64,000 nt of DNA, from assembly GCA_023393525.1 (NCBI GenBank), contig JAEWKZ010000086.1, positions 15,591 to 79,590 of the forward strand. The letters are read 5' to 3'. A program made the position numbers and the translations under genes. This DNA comes from Pseudomonadota bacterium (lineage in GTDB: Bacteria; Desulfobacterota; Desulfovibrionia; Desulfovibrionales; Desulfomicrobiaceae). This document shows positions 35,534-44,679 of this stretch, piece after piece. The notes beneath the pieces were generated by a model. It ran no database searches and was not told the origin of the DNA. It was given only the letters and a program-made list of their open reading frames with translations. Each line of letters starts with the position of its first letter. Positions within the stretch are counted from its first letter, which is position 1.

Positions 35534-37066
35534 ATGTCAGAACGAATTTTCATTTTCGACACAACCTTGCGTGATGGCGAGCAGTCGCCCGGCGCGACCA
35601 TGAACCGCGATGAAAAGGTGCGCCTGGCCCGGCAGCTCGAAATACTCGGCGTGGACATCATCGAGGCCGGTTTTCCGGCGGCCAGCCAGGGCGACTTCGA
35701 GGCCGTGCGCGACATCGCCCTGGCCGTGCAGGGCTGCCAGGTGGCCGGTCTCTGCCGGGCCCTGCCCGCCGACATCGATCGCGCCTGGGAGGCGGTCAAG
35801 GGCAATCCCCAGGCCCGCATCCACACCTTTCTGGCCACCTCGGACATCCACATGAAGTACAAGCTGCGCAAGGAGCGGCACCAGGTTCTGGACATGGCCG
35901 AGGCCGCGGTCAAATACGCCGCTTCCAAGACCTCCAACGTGGAGTTCTCCGCCGAGGACGCCTCCCGTTCCGACTGGCCCTTTCTGGCCCAGGTCTTCGA
36001 GCGGGTCATCGCGGCCGGGGCCACGACCATCAACGTTCCGGACACTGTCGGCTACACCCAGCCCCAGGAGTTCGCGGAGCTGATCAAATATCTGCTGGAG
36101 AACGTGAAGGGCAGTCACAAGGCCGTTTTTTCCGTGCACTGCCACAACGATCTGGGCCTGGCCACGGCCAACACCCTGGCCGCACTCAAGGCCGGGGCGC
36201 GTCAGGCCGAGGTGACCTTGAGCGGCATCGGCGAGCGGGCGGGCAACGCGGCCCTGGAAGAAGTGGTCATGTCCATGGACGTGCGCAAGGACTTCTACCA
36301 GCTGACCACGAACATCAAGAAGGAGCAGATTTTCCCTTCCACCAGGCTCTTGTCTTTGATCATCGGTCAGCCTATACCCCCTTACAAATCGATTATCGGT
36401 GCCAATGCCTTTGCCCACGAGTCCGGCATCCATCAGGACGGGGTGCTCAAGAATCGTCAGACCTATGAAATCATGACGCCCGAGTCCGTGGGGCGGCAGG
36501 AAGAGGACATGGTCCTGGGCAAGCATTCGGGCCGCGCCGCCTTCGACAAGCGTTTGAAAGACCTTGGTTACCGCCTGGACGAGGAGCAGCTTGGCATTGT
36601 GTTCACGGCCATGAAAAAGCTGGCCGACCGCAAGAAGGAGATTTTCGTCGAAGATCTGGAAGCCGTGGTCCTCGACGAGATCTTCCGCCTTCCCGACAAG
36701 TACCGCCTGGAATACCTGAGCGCCCTGAGCGGCAACATGGCCATCCCCAACGCGGTCGTCAAAATGTATGTGGACGGCGAGGAACGCATTCTTTCCGATT
36801 TCGGGACAGGCCCCATCGATGCCGTGTTCAACACCATCGGCAAGGTCGTGGGACGCAGCCCCAAGCTGGTCCGGTATGCGGTCAATGCCATAACCGGCGG
36901 CACCGATGCCCAGGGCGAGGTGACCGTCAAGATAGAAGAGAACGGAAAAACCTCGGTGGGCCGCGCATCCGACGCGGACATCATCGTGGCCAGCGCCAAG
37001 GCGTATCTGAACGCCCTGAACCGCTTGGCCAAAAGACAGGAGGACAGCATATGCGCCAGACTTTAG
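35534..37066 (+). CDS. leuA: 2-isopropylmalate synthase
   Basis: 510 residues; AAGGAG precedes ATG 35534. DTTLRDGEQSPGATM at the N-terminus, VEFSAEDASRSD, NVPDTVGY and FSVHCHNDLGLATAN (metal-binding HXH) define the HMGL-like barrel; a C-terminal LeuA regulatory domain follows (~390-500) for leucine feedback. It condenses acetyl-CoA and 2-oxoisovalerate. Citramalate synthase is an alternative reading for some homologues, but the leuCDB context favours LeuA. Confidence 0.96.
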   Translation: MSERIFIFDTTLRDGEQSPGATMNRDEKVRLARQLEILGVDIIEAGFPAASQGDFEAVRDIALAVQGCQVAGLCRALPADIDRAWEAVKGNPQARIHTFLATSDIHMKYKLRKERHQVLDMAEAAVKYAASKTSNVEFSAEDASRSDWPFLAQVFERVIAAGATTINVPDTVGYTQPQEFAELIKYLLENVKGSHKAVFSVHCHNDLGLATANTLAALKAGARQAEVTLSGIGERAGNAALEEVVMSMDVRKDFYQLTTNIKKEQIFPSTRLLSLIIGQPIPPYKSIIGANAFAHESGIHQDGVLKNRQTYEIMTPESVGRQEEDMVLGKHSGRAAFDKRLKDLGYRLDEEQLGIVFTAMKKLADRKKEIFVEDLEAVVLDEIFRLPDKYRLEYLSALSGNMAIPNAVVKMYVDGEERILSDFGTGPIDAVFNTIGKVVGRSPKLVRYAVNAITGGTDAQGEVTVKIEENGKTSVGRASDADIIVASAKAYLNALNRLAKRQEDSICARL

Positions 37067-38313
37067 CACAGAAGATATTGCAGAGACATACCGACCAGCC
37101 CATCACCGCGGACGGACAGATCGTCCAGTGCCGCGTGTCCATGGTGCTGGCCAACGACATAACCGCGCCGCTGGCCATCAAGTCCATCCGGGGCATGGGA
37201 GTCAAAAAGGTCTTTGACAAGGACAAGGTGGCCCTTGTCTGCGATCATTTCACACCCAACAAGGACATTGATTCGGCGGAGCAGGTCAAGGTCGTGCGCG
37301 ACTTTGCCCGCGAGATGGACATCACCCATTATTACGAAGGCGGAAATGTGGGCGTCGAGCACGCCATCCTGCCCGAATACGGGCTGGTCGGACCCGGCGA
37401 CATCGTGGTCGGCGCGGACAGCCACACCTGCACCTACGGCGGGCTCGGCGCGTTTGCCACAGGCCTCGGCAGCACGGACATCGCGGCGGCCATGGCCCTG
37501 GGCGAAACCTGGTTCAAGGTGCCGGAGACCATCCGCGTCAACTTCACGGGCAAGCTGCCCGAACATGTCGGCGGCAAGGACCTGGTCCTTTTCACCATCG
37601 GCCAGACCGGCGTGGCCGGGGCCCTGTACAAGGCCCTGGAGTTCGGTGGCGAGGTCATCGACAACCTGTCCGTGGAGGCGCGCATGACCATGGCCAACAT
37701 GGCCATCGAGGCCGGGGGCAAGGTCGGGCTGTTCGCGGCCGACGAGAAGACCCTGGCCTATTGCCAGGCGCATGGCCGCATGGGCGACAGCCCCATCGCC
37801 GCCGACGAGGGAGCGCATTACTGGAAGGAGATGACCTTCGACGTGTCCTCGTTCTCGCCCCAGATCGCCTGTCCGCACCTGCCGGACAATGTGAAGCCGG
37901 TGGAAGATGTCTCGAATGTGCGCGTGGATCAGGTCGTGCTCGGGTCCTGCACCAACGGCCGCATCAGCGACCTGCGCGAGGCCGCCAAAATCATCAAGGG
38001 CCGCAAGGTGGCCAAGGGCGTGCGATTCATCGTCATTCCGGCCTCGCCCGGCGCCTATTCCATGGCCTTGGACGAGGGCTTGCTGCGCATCTTCCTCGAC
38101 GCCGGGGCGATCATCAGCCCGCCCACCTGCGGGCCGTGCCTGGGCGGGCACATGGGCATCCTGGCCGGGGGTGAGCGCTGTCTGGCCACCACCAACCGCA
38201 ATTTCAAGGGCCGCATGGGCAGCCTGAAATCCGAGGTCTACCTGGCGGGTCCGGCCGTGGCCGCGGCAACGGCCGTGACCGGTTCCATCACGCATCCGGG
38301 CGCGCTCGGCTAA
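37051..38313 (+). CDS. leuC: 3-isopropylmalate dehydratase large subunit
   Basis: 420 residues, the compact archaeal/deltaproteobacterial type of LeuC. Cluster cysteines appear in VLGSCTNGR and SPPTCGPCLGGHMG; GADSHTCTYGGLGAFATGLGSTD is the conserved aconitase-like segment. It overlaps leuA by 16 bases. With LeuD it isomerises 2- to 3-isopropylmalate. Confidence 0.95.
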   Translation: MRQTLAQKILQRHTDQPITADGQIVQCRVSMVLANDITAPLAIKSIRGMGVKKVFDKDKVALVCDHFTPNKDIDSAEQVKVVRDFAREMDITHYYEGGNVGVEHAILPEYGLVGPGDIVVGADSHTCTYGGLGAFATGLGSTDIAAAMALGETWFKVPETIRVNFTGKLPEHVGGKDLVLFTIGQTGVAGALYKALEFGGEVIDNLSVEARMTMANMAIEAGGKVGLFAADEKTLAYCQAHGRMGDSPIAADEGAHYWKEMTFDVSSFSPQIACPHLPDNVKPVEDVSNVRVDQVVLGSCTNGRISDLREAAKIIKGRKVAKGVRFIVIPASPGAYSMALDEGLLRIFLDAGAIISPPTCGPCLGGHMGILAGGERCLATTNRNFKGRMGSLKSEVYLAGPAVAAATAVTGSITHPGALG

Positions 38314-38323
38314 AGGAGGAAAC

Positions 38324-38818
38324 ATGAAATTCAAAGGCAAGACCCACGTGGTGGGCGATCATATAGACACCGACGCCATCATCCCGGCCCGTTTCCTGGT
38401 CACGGCCGACACGGCGGAACTGGGCAAGAACTGCTTCGAGGGCCTGGAGGAAGGCTGGGTCAAGCGCGTCACCCCCGGCGACATCCTGGTGGCCGGGGAG
38501 AACTTCGGCTGCGGCTCGTCGCGCGAGCACGCGCCCCTGGCCATCATCGGCGCGGGCATGCCCGTGGTGCTGGCCAAGAGCTACGCCCGCATTTTCTACC
38601 GCAACGCCTTCAACATGGGGCTCTTGCTCCTTGAGCTTGGCGACGACATCGAGCGCATCAAGGAAGGCAACGAGCTGGAGATCGACGTGGCCGCAGGCAC
38701 GATCACGAACCTGACCACCGGCGAGACCATCGGTTTTGTCCCCGTGGCCCCGTTCATGATGGAAATGCTTTCCGGCGGCGGGCTGGTGGAATACGTCAAG
38801 CGCAAAGTGGCGCAATAG
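38324..38818 (+). CDS. leuD: 3-isopropylmalate dehydratase small subunit
   Basis: 164 residues; AAGGAGG precedes ATG 38324. Key motif GENFGCGSSREHAP and the IDTDAIIPARFL opening are intact; the length matches the short LeuD partner of the compact LeuC. Ten bases after leuC. A strong terminator follows, so leuB is probably transcribed separately or by read-through. Confidence 0.95.
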   Translation: MKFKGKTHVVGDHIDTDAIIPARFLVTADTAELGKNCFEGLEEGWVKRVTPGDILVAGENFGCGSSREHAPLAIIGAGMPVVLAKSYARIFYRNAFNMGLLLLELGDDIERIKEGNELEIDVAAGTITNLTTGETIGFVPVAPFMMEMLSGGGLVEYVKRKVAQ

Positions 38819-38850
38819 CAGGCCGCCCAAAAACGGCGATCTGCTGCGTC

Positions 38851-38912
38851 AGCGAAAAAAGCCAGACCGCTTATGTATGCGCTATACACTGCGCGCCCTG
38901 GCTTTTTTCGCT
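38851..38912 (+). terminator. Large bidirectional-looking terminator after leuD
   Basis: A perfect 15-base inverted repeat, AGCGAAAAAAGCCAG (38851-38865) and CTGGCTTTTTTCGCT (38898-38912), flanks a 32-base loop. Read on either strand, a GC stem base is followed by T6, the form of a bidirectional terminator. The loop is unusually long and contains short internal pairing. Confidence 0.75.
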
Positions 38913-39004
38913 TCCTTGCATCTCACCATTTTTGAACGGCCTGCGAATTTTGGATTTTTCAACAGTAAGATAGACCCATTCGGCACGCCCTACCCGCGAG
39001 CTCC

Positions 39005-39065
39005 GGGCTTCGCCCCCACCCCCCATGAATGGGGTGCAGGGGGCGAGCCCCCTGCCCGCCGGAGG
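39005..39065. repeat. Structured REP-like intergenic element before leuB
   Basis: A compact set of hairpins: GGGC-TTC-GCCC near 39005, CACCCC...GGGGTG around 39017-39036, and a perfect nine-base stem GCAGGGGGC-GA-GCCCCCTGC at 39036-39055, followed by CCGCCGGAGGC. The arrangement resembles dispersed palindromic intergenic repeats of high-GC proteobacteria. Only one copy is visible here, so repeat status is inference. A short frame across it (38877-39074) is not credible as a gene. Confidence 0.5.
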
Positions 39066-39090
39066 CATGCTTAATATATAGGAGTTTGCA

Positions 39091-40164
39091 ATGAACATGA
39101 AAATCTGCCTCATGCCCGGCGACGGCATAGGCCCTGAGATAGTGACCCAGGCCGTGAAGGTGCTGGAGAAGGTGGCGGCGAAGTTCGGCCACACCGTTGA
39201 AACCGAAACCGCGCTCATCGGCGGCGCGGCCATCGACGCCGTGGGCAATCCGTTGCCCGAGGCGACCGTGGCGGCGTGCAAGGCGGCGGACGCGGTGCTG
39301 CTGGGCGCGGTGGGCGGCCCCAAATGGGACACCATCGACCCGGCCATCCGTCCCGAAAAGGGGCTGCTCGGCATCCGCAAGGCCCTGGGCCTTTTTTCCA
39401 ACCTGCGTCCGGCCGTGCTCTTTCCGGAGCTGGCGGCGGCGTCGTATCTGCGCCCGGACATCATCGGCCAAGGCCTTGACATCATGGTCGTGCGCGAACT
39501 GACGGGCGGGGCGTATTTCGGCGAGCCGCGCGGCGAGAGCGTGATCAATGGCGAGCGATCGGCCTTCAACACCATGGTCTATTCGGAGTCCGAGATCGAG
39601 CGCATCGTGCGCGTGGCCTGCGAGATCGCGCGCAAGCGCGGAGGGAAGCTGTGCTCCGTCGACAAGGCCAACGTGCTCGACGTGTCGCGGCTGTGGCGGG
39701 AGGTGGCTATCCGCACGGCGGCCGAGTATCCGGACGTTGAGCTGTCGCACATGTACGTGGACAACGCGGCCATGCAGCTCATCCGCGACCCGTCGCAGTT
39801 CGACGTCATCGTGACCGAGAACCTGTTCGGCGACATCCTGTCCGACGAGGCCTCCATCATCACCGGCTCCATCGGCATGCTGCCCTCGGCCTCCATGGGT
39901 TCCGGCGGGCCGGCCCTGTTCGAGCCCATCCACGGCTCGGCCCCGGACATCGCGGGCCGGGACATCGCCAACCCCTTGGCGACCATATTGTCCGTGTCCA
40001 TGATGCTCAGGTTCGCCTTTGGCCTGGAAGCCGAGGCCGCGGCCATCGACGCGGCGGTGAAGGACGTGCTGGCGCGGGGCTTCCGCACCGGCGACATATA
40101 CGTGGGAGAGGGCAAGAAGGTCGGCTGCTCGGAAATGGGCGCGCTGGTCCAGGACGCGATCTGA
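39091..40164 (+). CDS. leuB: 3-isopropylmalate dehydrogenase
   Basis: 357 residues; AGGAG precedes ATG 39091. GDGIGPEIV opens the protein; substrate and metal residues lie in VRELTGGAYFGEPRG, SVDKANVLDVSRLWRE and NLFGDILSDEASIITGSIGMLPSAS; NAD-binding EPIHGSAPDIAGRDIANP is intact. It oxidatively decarboxylates 3-isopropylmalate. It is separated from leuD by about 270 bases of terminator and repeat-like sequence, then followed by its own terminator. Confidence 0.96.
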   Translation: MNMKICLMPGDGIGPEIVTQAVKVLEKVAAKFGHTVETETALIGGAAIDAVGNPLPEATVAACKAADAVLLGAVGGPKWDTIDPAIRPEKGLLGIRKALGLFSNLRPAVLFPELAAASYLRPDIIGQGLDIMVVRELTGGAYFGEPRGESVINGERSAFNTMVYSESEIERIVRVACEIARKRGGKLCSVDKANVLDVSRLWREVAIRTAAEYPDVELSHMYVDNAAMQLIRDPSQFDVIVTENLFGDILSDEASIITGSIGMLPSASMGSGGPALFEPIHGSAPDIAGRDIANPLATILSVSMMLRFAFGLEAEAAAIDAAVKDVLARGFRTGDIYVGEGKKVGCSEMGALVQDAI

Positions 40165-40214
40165 ACTGCCGGGGCCGCGCCCTGTTGTGCAACGCCTTGA
40201 AATATGGAAATGTC

Positions 40215-40246
40215 GGGCAGGTCATGCATGGCCTGCCCATTTTTTT
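40215..40246 (+). terminator. Terminator after leuB
   Basis: GGGCAGGTCATG/CATGGCCTGCCC, a nearly continuous 12-base palindrome (one G-U) at 40215-40238, followed by ATTTTTTT. The next gene's AAGGAG site begins just after the T-run. Confidence 0.9.
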
Positions 40247-40261
40247 GCAAGGAGTTTGACG

Positions 40262-40975
40262 GTGATCGAAGAGCTGTTGGCGGAGAACGGATTTGTTGCC
40301 GATATTGACGACGATGCTTTTGGCGAGGCGTACGAACGCTGTCCGCCGGTGCAGAAGTCGGTGATCAAGAACGCGGTGAGCTTTGCCTATGCCCTGGCTC
40401 AGAATGGGGCCGAGCCGGTAATGCAGACCCGGCGGTTTGGTCACGTGGAGCATACCCTGCGGTGCGAGCCGCTGCAGTGGGCCTTTTTCGCGGTGGACGT
40501 GCGCCGCTTTCCCTTGCCGGCTCTTTTTTCGGCCATGGTCCAGGCCCTGGCGGCCAAGGTGCAGGATCTGGTCGTGCATGTCAGCGGGCCCGTTACCGAT
40601 CCGCTGCTGTTCGGATGCGATTTCCTGTCCGCGCATCAGGTCTTCACTTCGGATCACCGTCCCATCCTGAAGCTCCTGGCCGACGCCGGACCAGGGGCGT
40701 GCATCGATCTGGCCGGGCTGGACCTTGAATATCCCCGCACGCTTCGTCCGGACCCGGCAGGGTACGGGGTGGAACTGCGTCTGCCCGACAGCCCATATGC
40801 GCAGGCCTACAAGGCCGTCACCGCCGAGGCCATGACCACGGGCCGCCCCTACATCAGCTATGGCGGCGAGCCCGAAACTGCGCCCGTGGTCATGGCCGGG
40901 CGTCTGCTTGGCTGCTGGGTCTGGGACGTGATCGACCCGGACACGTTCCGCCGCCATACTTCCATCTACTCCTAA
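40262..40975 (+). CDS. Hypothetical protein (237 aa) downstream of leuB
   Basis: 237 residues starting at GTG 40262 with AAGGAG upstream. Soluble, no signal peptide. Notable stretches are DLVVHVSGPVTDPLLFGCDFLSAHQVF and YISYGGEPETAPVVMAGRLLGCWVWDVIDPDTFRRH. I do not recognise a family or active site. It sits 15 bases after the leuB terminator and 18 bases before the EF-G paralogue, so it may share a transcript with the latter. Confidence 0.75.
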   Translation: MIEELLAENGFVADIDDDAFGEAYERCPPVQKSVIKNAVSFAYALAQNGAEPVMQTRRFGHVEHTLRCEPLQWAFFAVDVRRFPLPALFSAMVQALAAKVQDLVVHVSGPVTDPLLFGCDFLSAHQVFTSDHRPILKLLADAGPGACIDLAGLDLEYPRTLRPDPAGYGVELRLPDSPYAQAYKAVTAEAMTTGRPYISYGGEPETAPVVMAGRLLGCWVWDVIDPDTFRRHTSIYS

Positions 40976-40993
40976 CCCGATTCAGCTGAACTC

Positions 40994-43000
40994 ATGAAAA
41001 AACACGACATCGATTCCTCCACGCGCAATATCGGCATCATCGCCCACATCGACGCCGGCAAGACCACTCTGACCGAGCGCCTGCTTTTTTACGCGCACAA
41101 GATCCACAAGCTCGGGGAGGTCCATGACGGCAACGCGACCATGGACTATCTTGAGGAAGAGCAGAAGCGGGGCATCACCATCACCTCCGCCTGCACGTCG
41201 ATCTTCTGGGAAGGCAGCCAGATCAACATCATCGACACGCCCGGCCATGTGGATTTCAACGTCGAGGTGGAACGCGCCCTGCGGGTCTGCGACGGCGCGG
41301 TGGTGGTCTTTTGCGGGGTCAACGGCATCGAGTCCCAGAGCGAGACCGTGTGGAGGCAGGCCCGGAAGTACGGCCTGCCCAGGCTTGTCTTCATCAACAA
41401 GACCGACCGTCCTGGAGCCGATTACTGGCGGGTGGTTTCGGACATCGCGGCCCGTCTGGACATCAGGCCGCTGCCGGTCACGGTGCCGTCCGCGTGCGTC
41501 GAGGGCGGAGTGCTGCACCTGTTGCGCGGCAAGGTGCTTGTCTTCGATGCCTCGGATCAGGGGACGACGGTGCAGGAACTGGAGCCGGAAGCCGGGGACC
41601 GCGAGCTTTTGGAGACGCGGCGCAGGGAATTGATCGAAGGCGCGGCGGATTTCGACGATCTGGTCATGGAACGCTATCTGGCCGATCAGGACATAACCGA
41701 CTCCGAGCTGCGCGCGGCCCTGCGCAAGGCCACCCTGACCGGGCAGGCGGTGCCGGTGTATTGCGGCAGCGCGCTGAAGAACATCGGGGTGCAGCCGCTC
41801 ATGAACGGGATCGCGCACTTTCTTCCCTCGCCGGAGCAGTCGCATTCCCACAGTCATGTGCTGCGCCGGATGGAGGCCGAGAAGGTGGGGCCGGAGCAGT
41901 TCGTGGGTTTTGTCTTCAAGGTTCTTTTCGAGGGGGCGCACAAGAAGATCTTCATGCGCGTCTACAACGGGCGCATCGGCGAGAACAGCGCGGTCTACAA
42001 CTCACGGCTGGAACGGTTCGAGAAGATCCACAAGCTCTACACCGTGCACGCCAACCGCCACGAGCCCATCCCCGAGGCCAGGGCCGGAGAGATTGTCCTG
42101 GCCACGGGCCTCAAGGAGTGCATCACCGGCGACACCCTTTTTTCCGGAAAAGCCTCGCTGCGCCTGGAGAACATCGACATCATCCAGCCGGTGCTGAACG
42201 TGGCCCTGGTGCCTGGCAGCGCCAGCGACACGGACAAGCTTCAGGCATTGCTTCAAAGATACTGCATCGAAGACCCGACCCTGCAATCCTTCACGGACGA
42301 GGACACGGACCAGCTCATCGTGGCCGGCCTGGGCGAATTGCATCTGGAGGTGGTGCTGGAGCGGCTGCGGCGGGAGAGCGGGGTGACATTCCGCTATGGC
42401 AATCCGCAGGTCATTTTCCGCGAGACCATCGCCGCCGAGGCCGAGGGGGAAGGCACGTGCCGCAGGCTGATCGGCGACCAGCTGCACCGGGCCCTGGTCC
42501 GGGTCGCGGTGCGTCCGCTTCCGCGCGGGCAGGGCAACCGCTGCGTCTCGCGGGTTGCGCCCGGCAGCCAGTCGGACATAGCCGTCAGAGCCATGGAAGA
42601 CTCGTTGCAGGCCGGAATGCTCCAGGGCTGCCTGGTGGCGGATGTGGAGGCGAGCGTGCTCGAGATCGCCTCTTTCGAGGAGGGCTTGTCGGACCTCGGG
42701 GTGCGCATGGCCGCTCTTGACGCCATGAAGGACGCCCTGTCCAAGGCTTCGCCGGTCCTGCTCGAACCGATCATGAACGTGGAGCTGCGTATGCCCCAGG
42801 AATACGTCGGCGACTGCGTCAACCTGCTTGGGGCCAAGAACGCGCGCATCCTGGACGTGCGCACCTCGGATTTCGAGTCCGGAATCACGGCCACCGCCCC
42901 CATGCGCCAGCTTTTCGGTTTTTCCACGGAGCTCAGGTCGCGGACCAAGGGCAAGGCGTTCTATTCCCTGGTCTTCAGCCGCTACGACGTGGTCGGATAA
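40994..43000 (+). CDS. fusA: Elongation factor G paralogue
   Basis: 668 residues. G-domain motifs: AHIDAGKTT (G1), RGITITSA (G2), DTPGHVDF (G3) and NKTDRPGAD (G4). Domains II-V follow, with the domain IV region and a C-terminal RTKGKAFYSLVFSRYDVV. It is slightly short for EF-G and stands apart from the str operon (no rpsL, rpsG or tuf), so it is probably a second copy of EF-G2 type rather than the main translocase. Such paralogues may act in ribosome recycling or stress; that is family-level inference. Confidence 0.88.
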   Translation: MKKHDIDSSTRNIGIIAHIDAGKTTLTERLLFYAHKIHKLGEVHDGNATMDYLEEEQKRGITITSACTSIFWEGSQINIIDTPGHVDFNVEVERALRVCDGAVVVFCGVNGIESQSETVWRQARKYGLPRLVFINKTDRPGADYWRVVSDIAARLDIRPLPVTVPSACVEGGVLHLLRGKVLVFDASDQGTTVQELEPEAGDRELLETRRRELIEGAADFDDLVMERYLADQDITDSELRAALRKATLTGQAVPVYCGSALKNIGVQPLMNGIAHFLPSPEQSHSHSHVLRRMEAEKVGPEQFVGFVFKVLFEGAHKKIFMRVYNGRIGENSAVYNSRLERFEKIHKLYTVHANRHEPIPEARAGEIVLATGLKECITGDTLFSGKASLRLENIDIIQPVLNVALVPGSASDTDKLQALLQRYCIEDPTLQSFTDEDTDQLIVAGLGELHLEVVLERLRRESGVTFRYGNPQVIFRETIAAEAEGEGTCRRLIGDQLHRALVRVAVRPLPRGQGNRCVSRVAPGSQSDIAVRAMEDSLQAGMLQGCLVADVEASVLEIASFEEGLSDLGVRMAALDAMKDALSKASPVLLEPIMNVELRMPQEYVGDCVNLLGAKNARILDVRTSDFESGITATAPMRQLFGFSTELRSRTKGKAFYSLVFSRYDVVG

Positions 43001-43052
43001 TCAGAGCGCAGGCATGTTGTTTTGTAGTGCCGTTTTCGGCACCCAGCGTGGC

Positions 43053-43088
43053 AAAGCCCCCGCCTTCAAGGGTCCGGGGGCTTTTTTT
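43053..43088 (+). terminator. Terminator after EF-G paralogue
   Basis: AAAGCCCCCG/CGGGGGCTTT stem (43053-43062 with 43075-43084) followed by a T-run to 43088. On the other strand it could also stop rluA transcription. Confidence 0.88.
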
Positions 43089-43167
43089 GCTGTTTACGAA
43101 AAAGCCTGATGCGTCGTGGTTTCGGTCCGATTGTCTGGTAAGAGGTATTGCGTCTTCATCACGTCGT

Positions 43168-43863
43168 TCACGGCTCCGACGGCCACAGCTCCATGGGGGC
43201 GATGTGCAACGCGAAGTCGCAGGGGGCGTGGAAGGTGATCCATTCTCCGCTGTAGGGATGGTACAGCCCGAGCTGGCTGGCGTGGAGCAGCAGACGCTCT
43301 CCGGGACCGGCTTCGCCGTAGAGGTTGTCGCCCAGGATGGGGTGCCCCAGGCTGGCCATGTGCACGCGCAGCTGGTGGGAGCGGCCCGTATGCGGGCGCA
43401 GCAGGACGAGGGTGCTCTCTGCGATGCGTTCGAGCACCAGATAGTCCGTCAGGGCCGGTTTGCCCGTGGTCCGGCAGACCATCTGCCGGGGGCGGTTGGG
43501 CCAGTCGCAGATCAGCGGCAGGTCCACCTGGCCGGAGTCCTCGCGCATCACGCCCCGGACCCGCGCAAGATAGATCTTGCGGGTCCGGCGGTCCTGGAAC
43601 TGCTGGCGCAGGACCGCCTCGGCCTTGCGCCGGGTGGCCACGACCAGGACCCCGGAGGTGCCCAGGTCCAGACGGTGCACGGCCTGGGCGGTGGGGTGCG
43701 TTTCGCGCACCCTGGAGAGCACCGAGTCGAACAGCTCCGGCGTGCGGCCGGGCACGGACAAAAGGCCGCTTGGCTTGTTGACCACGACCATGTCCCGGTC
43801 TTCGTGGATGACGATCAGACGGGGTTCAAGCGGAGGGTCGTAGCGCAGCGGTTCAAGAGACAT
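43168..43863 (-). CDS. rluA: RluA-type pseudouridine synthase
   Basis: 231 residues. Catalytic motif HRLDLGTSG; NKPSGLLSVPGR, VDLPLICDWPNRPRQMVC, PHTGRSHQLRVHM and LGHPILGDNLY follow. From memory these blocks closely resemble E. coli RluA (same length class, same DLPLICDWPNRP block), which modifies 23S rRNA U746 and tRNA U32. No S4 domain is present, again as in RluA rather than RluC/RluD. Converges on the EF-G paralogue. Confidence 0.9.
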   Translation of the reverse strand: MSLEPLRYDPPLEPRLIVIHEDRDMVVVNKPSGLLSVPGRTPELFDSVLSRVRETHPTAQAVHRLDLGTSGVLVVATRRKAEAVLRQQFQDRRTRKIYLARVRGVMREDSGQVDLPLICDWPNRPRQMVCRTTGKPALTDYLVLERIAESTLVLLRPHTGRSHQLRVHMASLGHPILGDNLYGEAGPGERLLLHASQLGLYHPYSGEWITFHAPCDFALHIAPMELWPSEP

Positions 43864-43932
43864 TGCCGACCGCTTCGGATGCCCGTTTTCCGCGTCGGCG
43901 AATCCCGGAGCGGGAGCAATCGCGCCGGGGCT

Positions 43933-44646
43933 TCATTGCAGGATCTCCGGAGCCTGCGCCTTGGGCTCGTGAACGCCGAACTGATCCAACTGCCAGCCGA
44001 CATCCTTGCCGATCATCCTTTTCTTGCGCACGGTGATCCACCAGATGCCTTTCCACTGCCAGCCGGGGATGGACATGACGTAGTTGCCTTGTCTTTGCAG
44101 CGAAGTGGCGATGAGGTCGAGGGTGTTTTCCCCGCGTTCCTGGGGCGCAAGCCCGGTGCGTCGCTCCAGGGTGCTCCGGCCTTGCAGGTGCAGTCCGAGC
44201 AGGTCGGTCAGCCCGACTCCCGGAAAGCTCTGGATGAAGGCTCCGGGCACGGCGGGCAGGGTGTGCGCGTCGGGCGCGTTGGTGGTCGTCACGCCGGTCT
44301 TGTCGTCGTAAATGGTGACCAGTTCGATGAAGTGCTTGCCCATCCCGTAGTAAAAAACCAGGTAGGTTTTTTCCGCCGCGTTCTTCCAGGTCCGGCAGAA
44401 AAGGGATTGCTCCTTGGACACGATCTGGAAGTCGAACATGATGTCGTCCTCGAACCCGTGTTCGCGGGCCCAGTCTTCGGCCTGGCGCATGGGCTGGCGC
44501 AGATTCTGGTCCGAGGGCGCGTGGGTGCGCGGAACCATGCGTTCCCGTGGCGAGGCCAGGGCCCCCACGGTGATGCGCATGATCTTGGTGGATAGAAGCC
44601 AGGCTCCGATCAGGATGCCGAGCAGCACAAAAGGCAGACCGGTCAT
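43933..44646 (-). CDS. Hypothetical membrane-anchored protein (237 aa)
   Basis: 237 residues with one N-terminal hydrophobic helix (GLPFVLLGILIGAWLLSTKIM) and a large soluble domain. Distinctive segments are FCRTWKNAAEKTYLVFYYGMGKHFIELVTIYDD and GNYVMSIPGWQWKGIWWITVRKKR. No known motif recognised. It lies downstream of the TesA-like gene on the same strand with 33 bases between, so they may be co-transcribed. Confidence 0.75.
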   Translation of the reverse strand: MTGLPFVLLGILIGAWLLSTKIMRITVGALASPRERMVPRTHAPSDQNLRQPMRQAEDWAREHGFEDDIMFDFQIVSKEQSLFCRTWKNAAEKTYLVFYYGMGKHFIELVTIYDDKTGVTTTNAPDAHTLPAVPGAFIQSFPGVGLTDLLGLHLQGRSTLERRTGLAPQERGENTLDLIATSLQRQGNYVMSIPGWQWKGIWWITVRKKRMIGKDVGWQLDQFGVHEPKAQAPEILQ

Positions 44647-44679
44647 GAGTTCTCCGTGACGAATGTCATGTCGTTTTTG

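Noticed and set aside
38877..39074. Short plus-strand frame between leuD and leuB
   Set aside because: It runs through a terminator arm and a palindromic element, lacks a ribosome site and has no protein-like composition.
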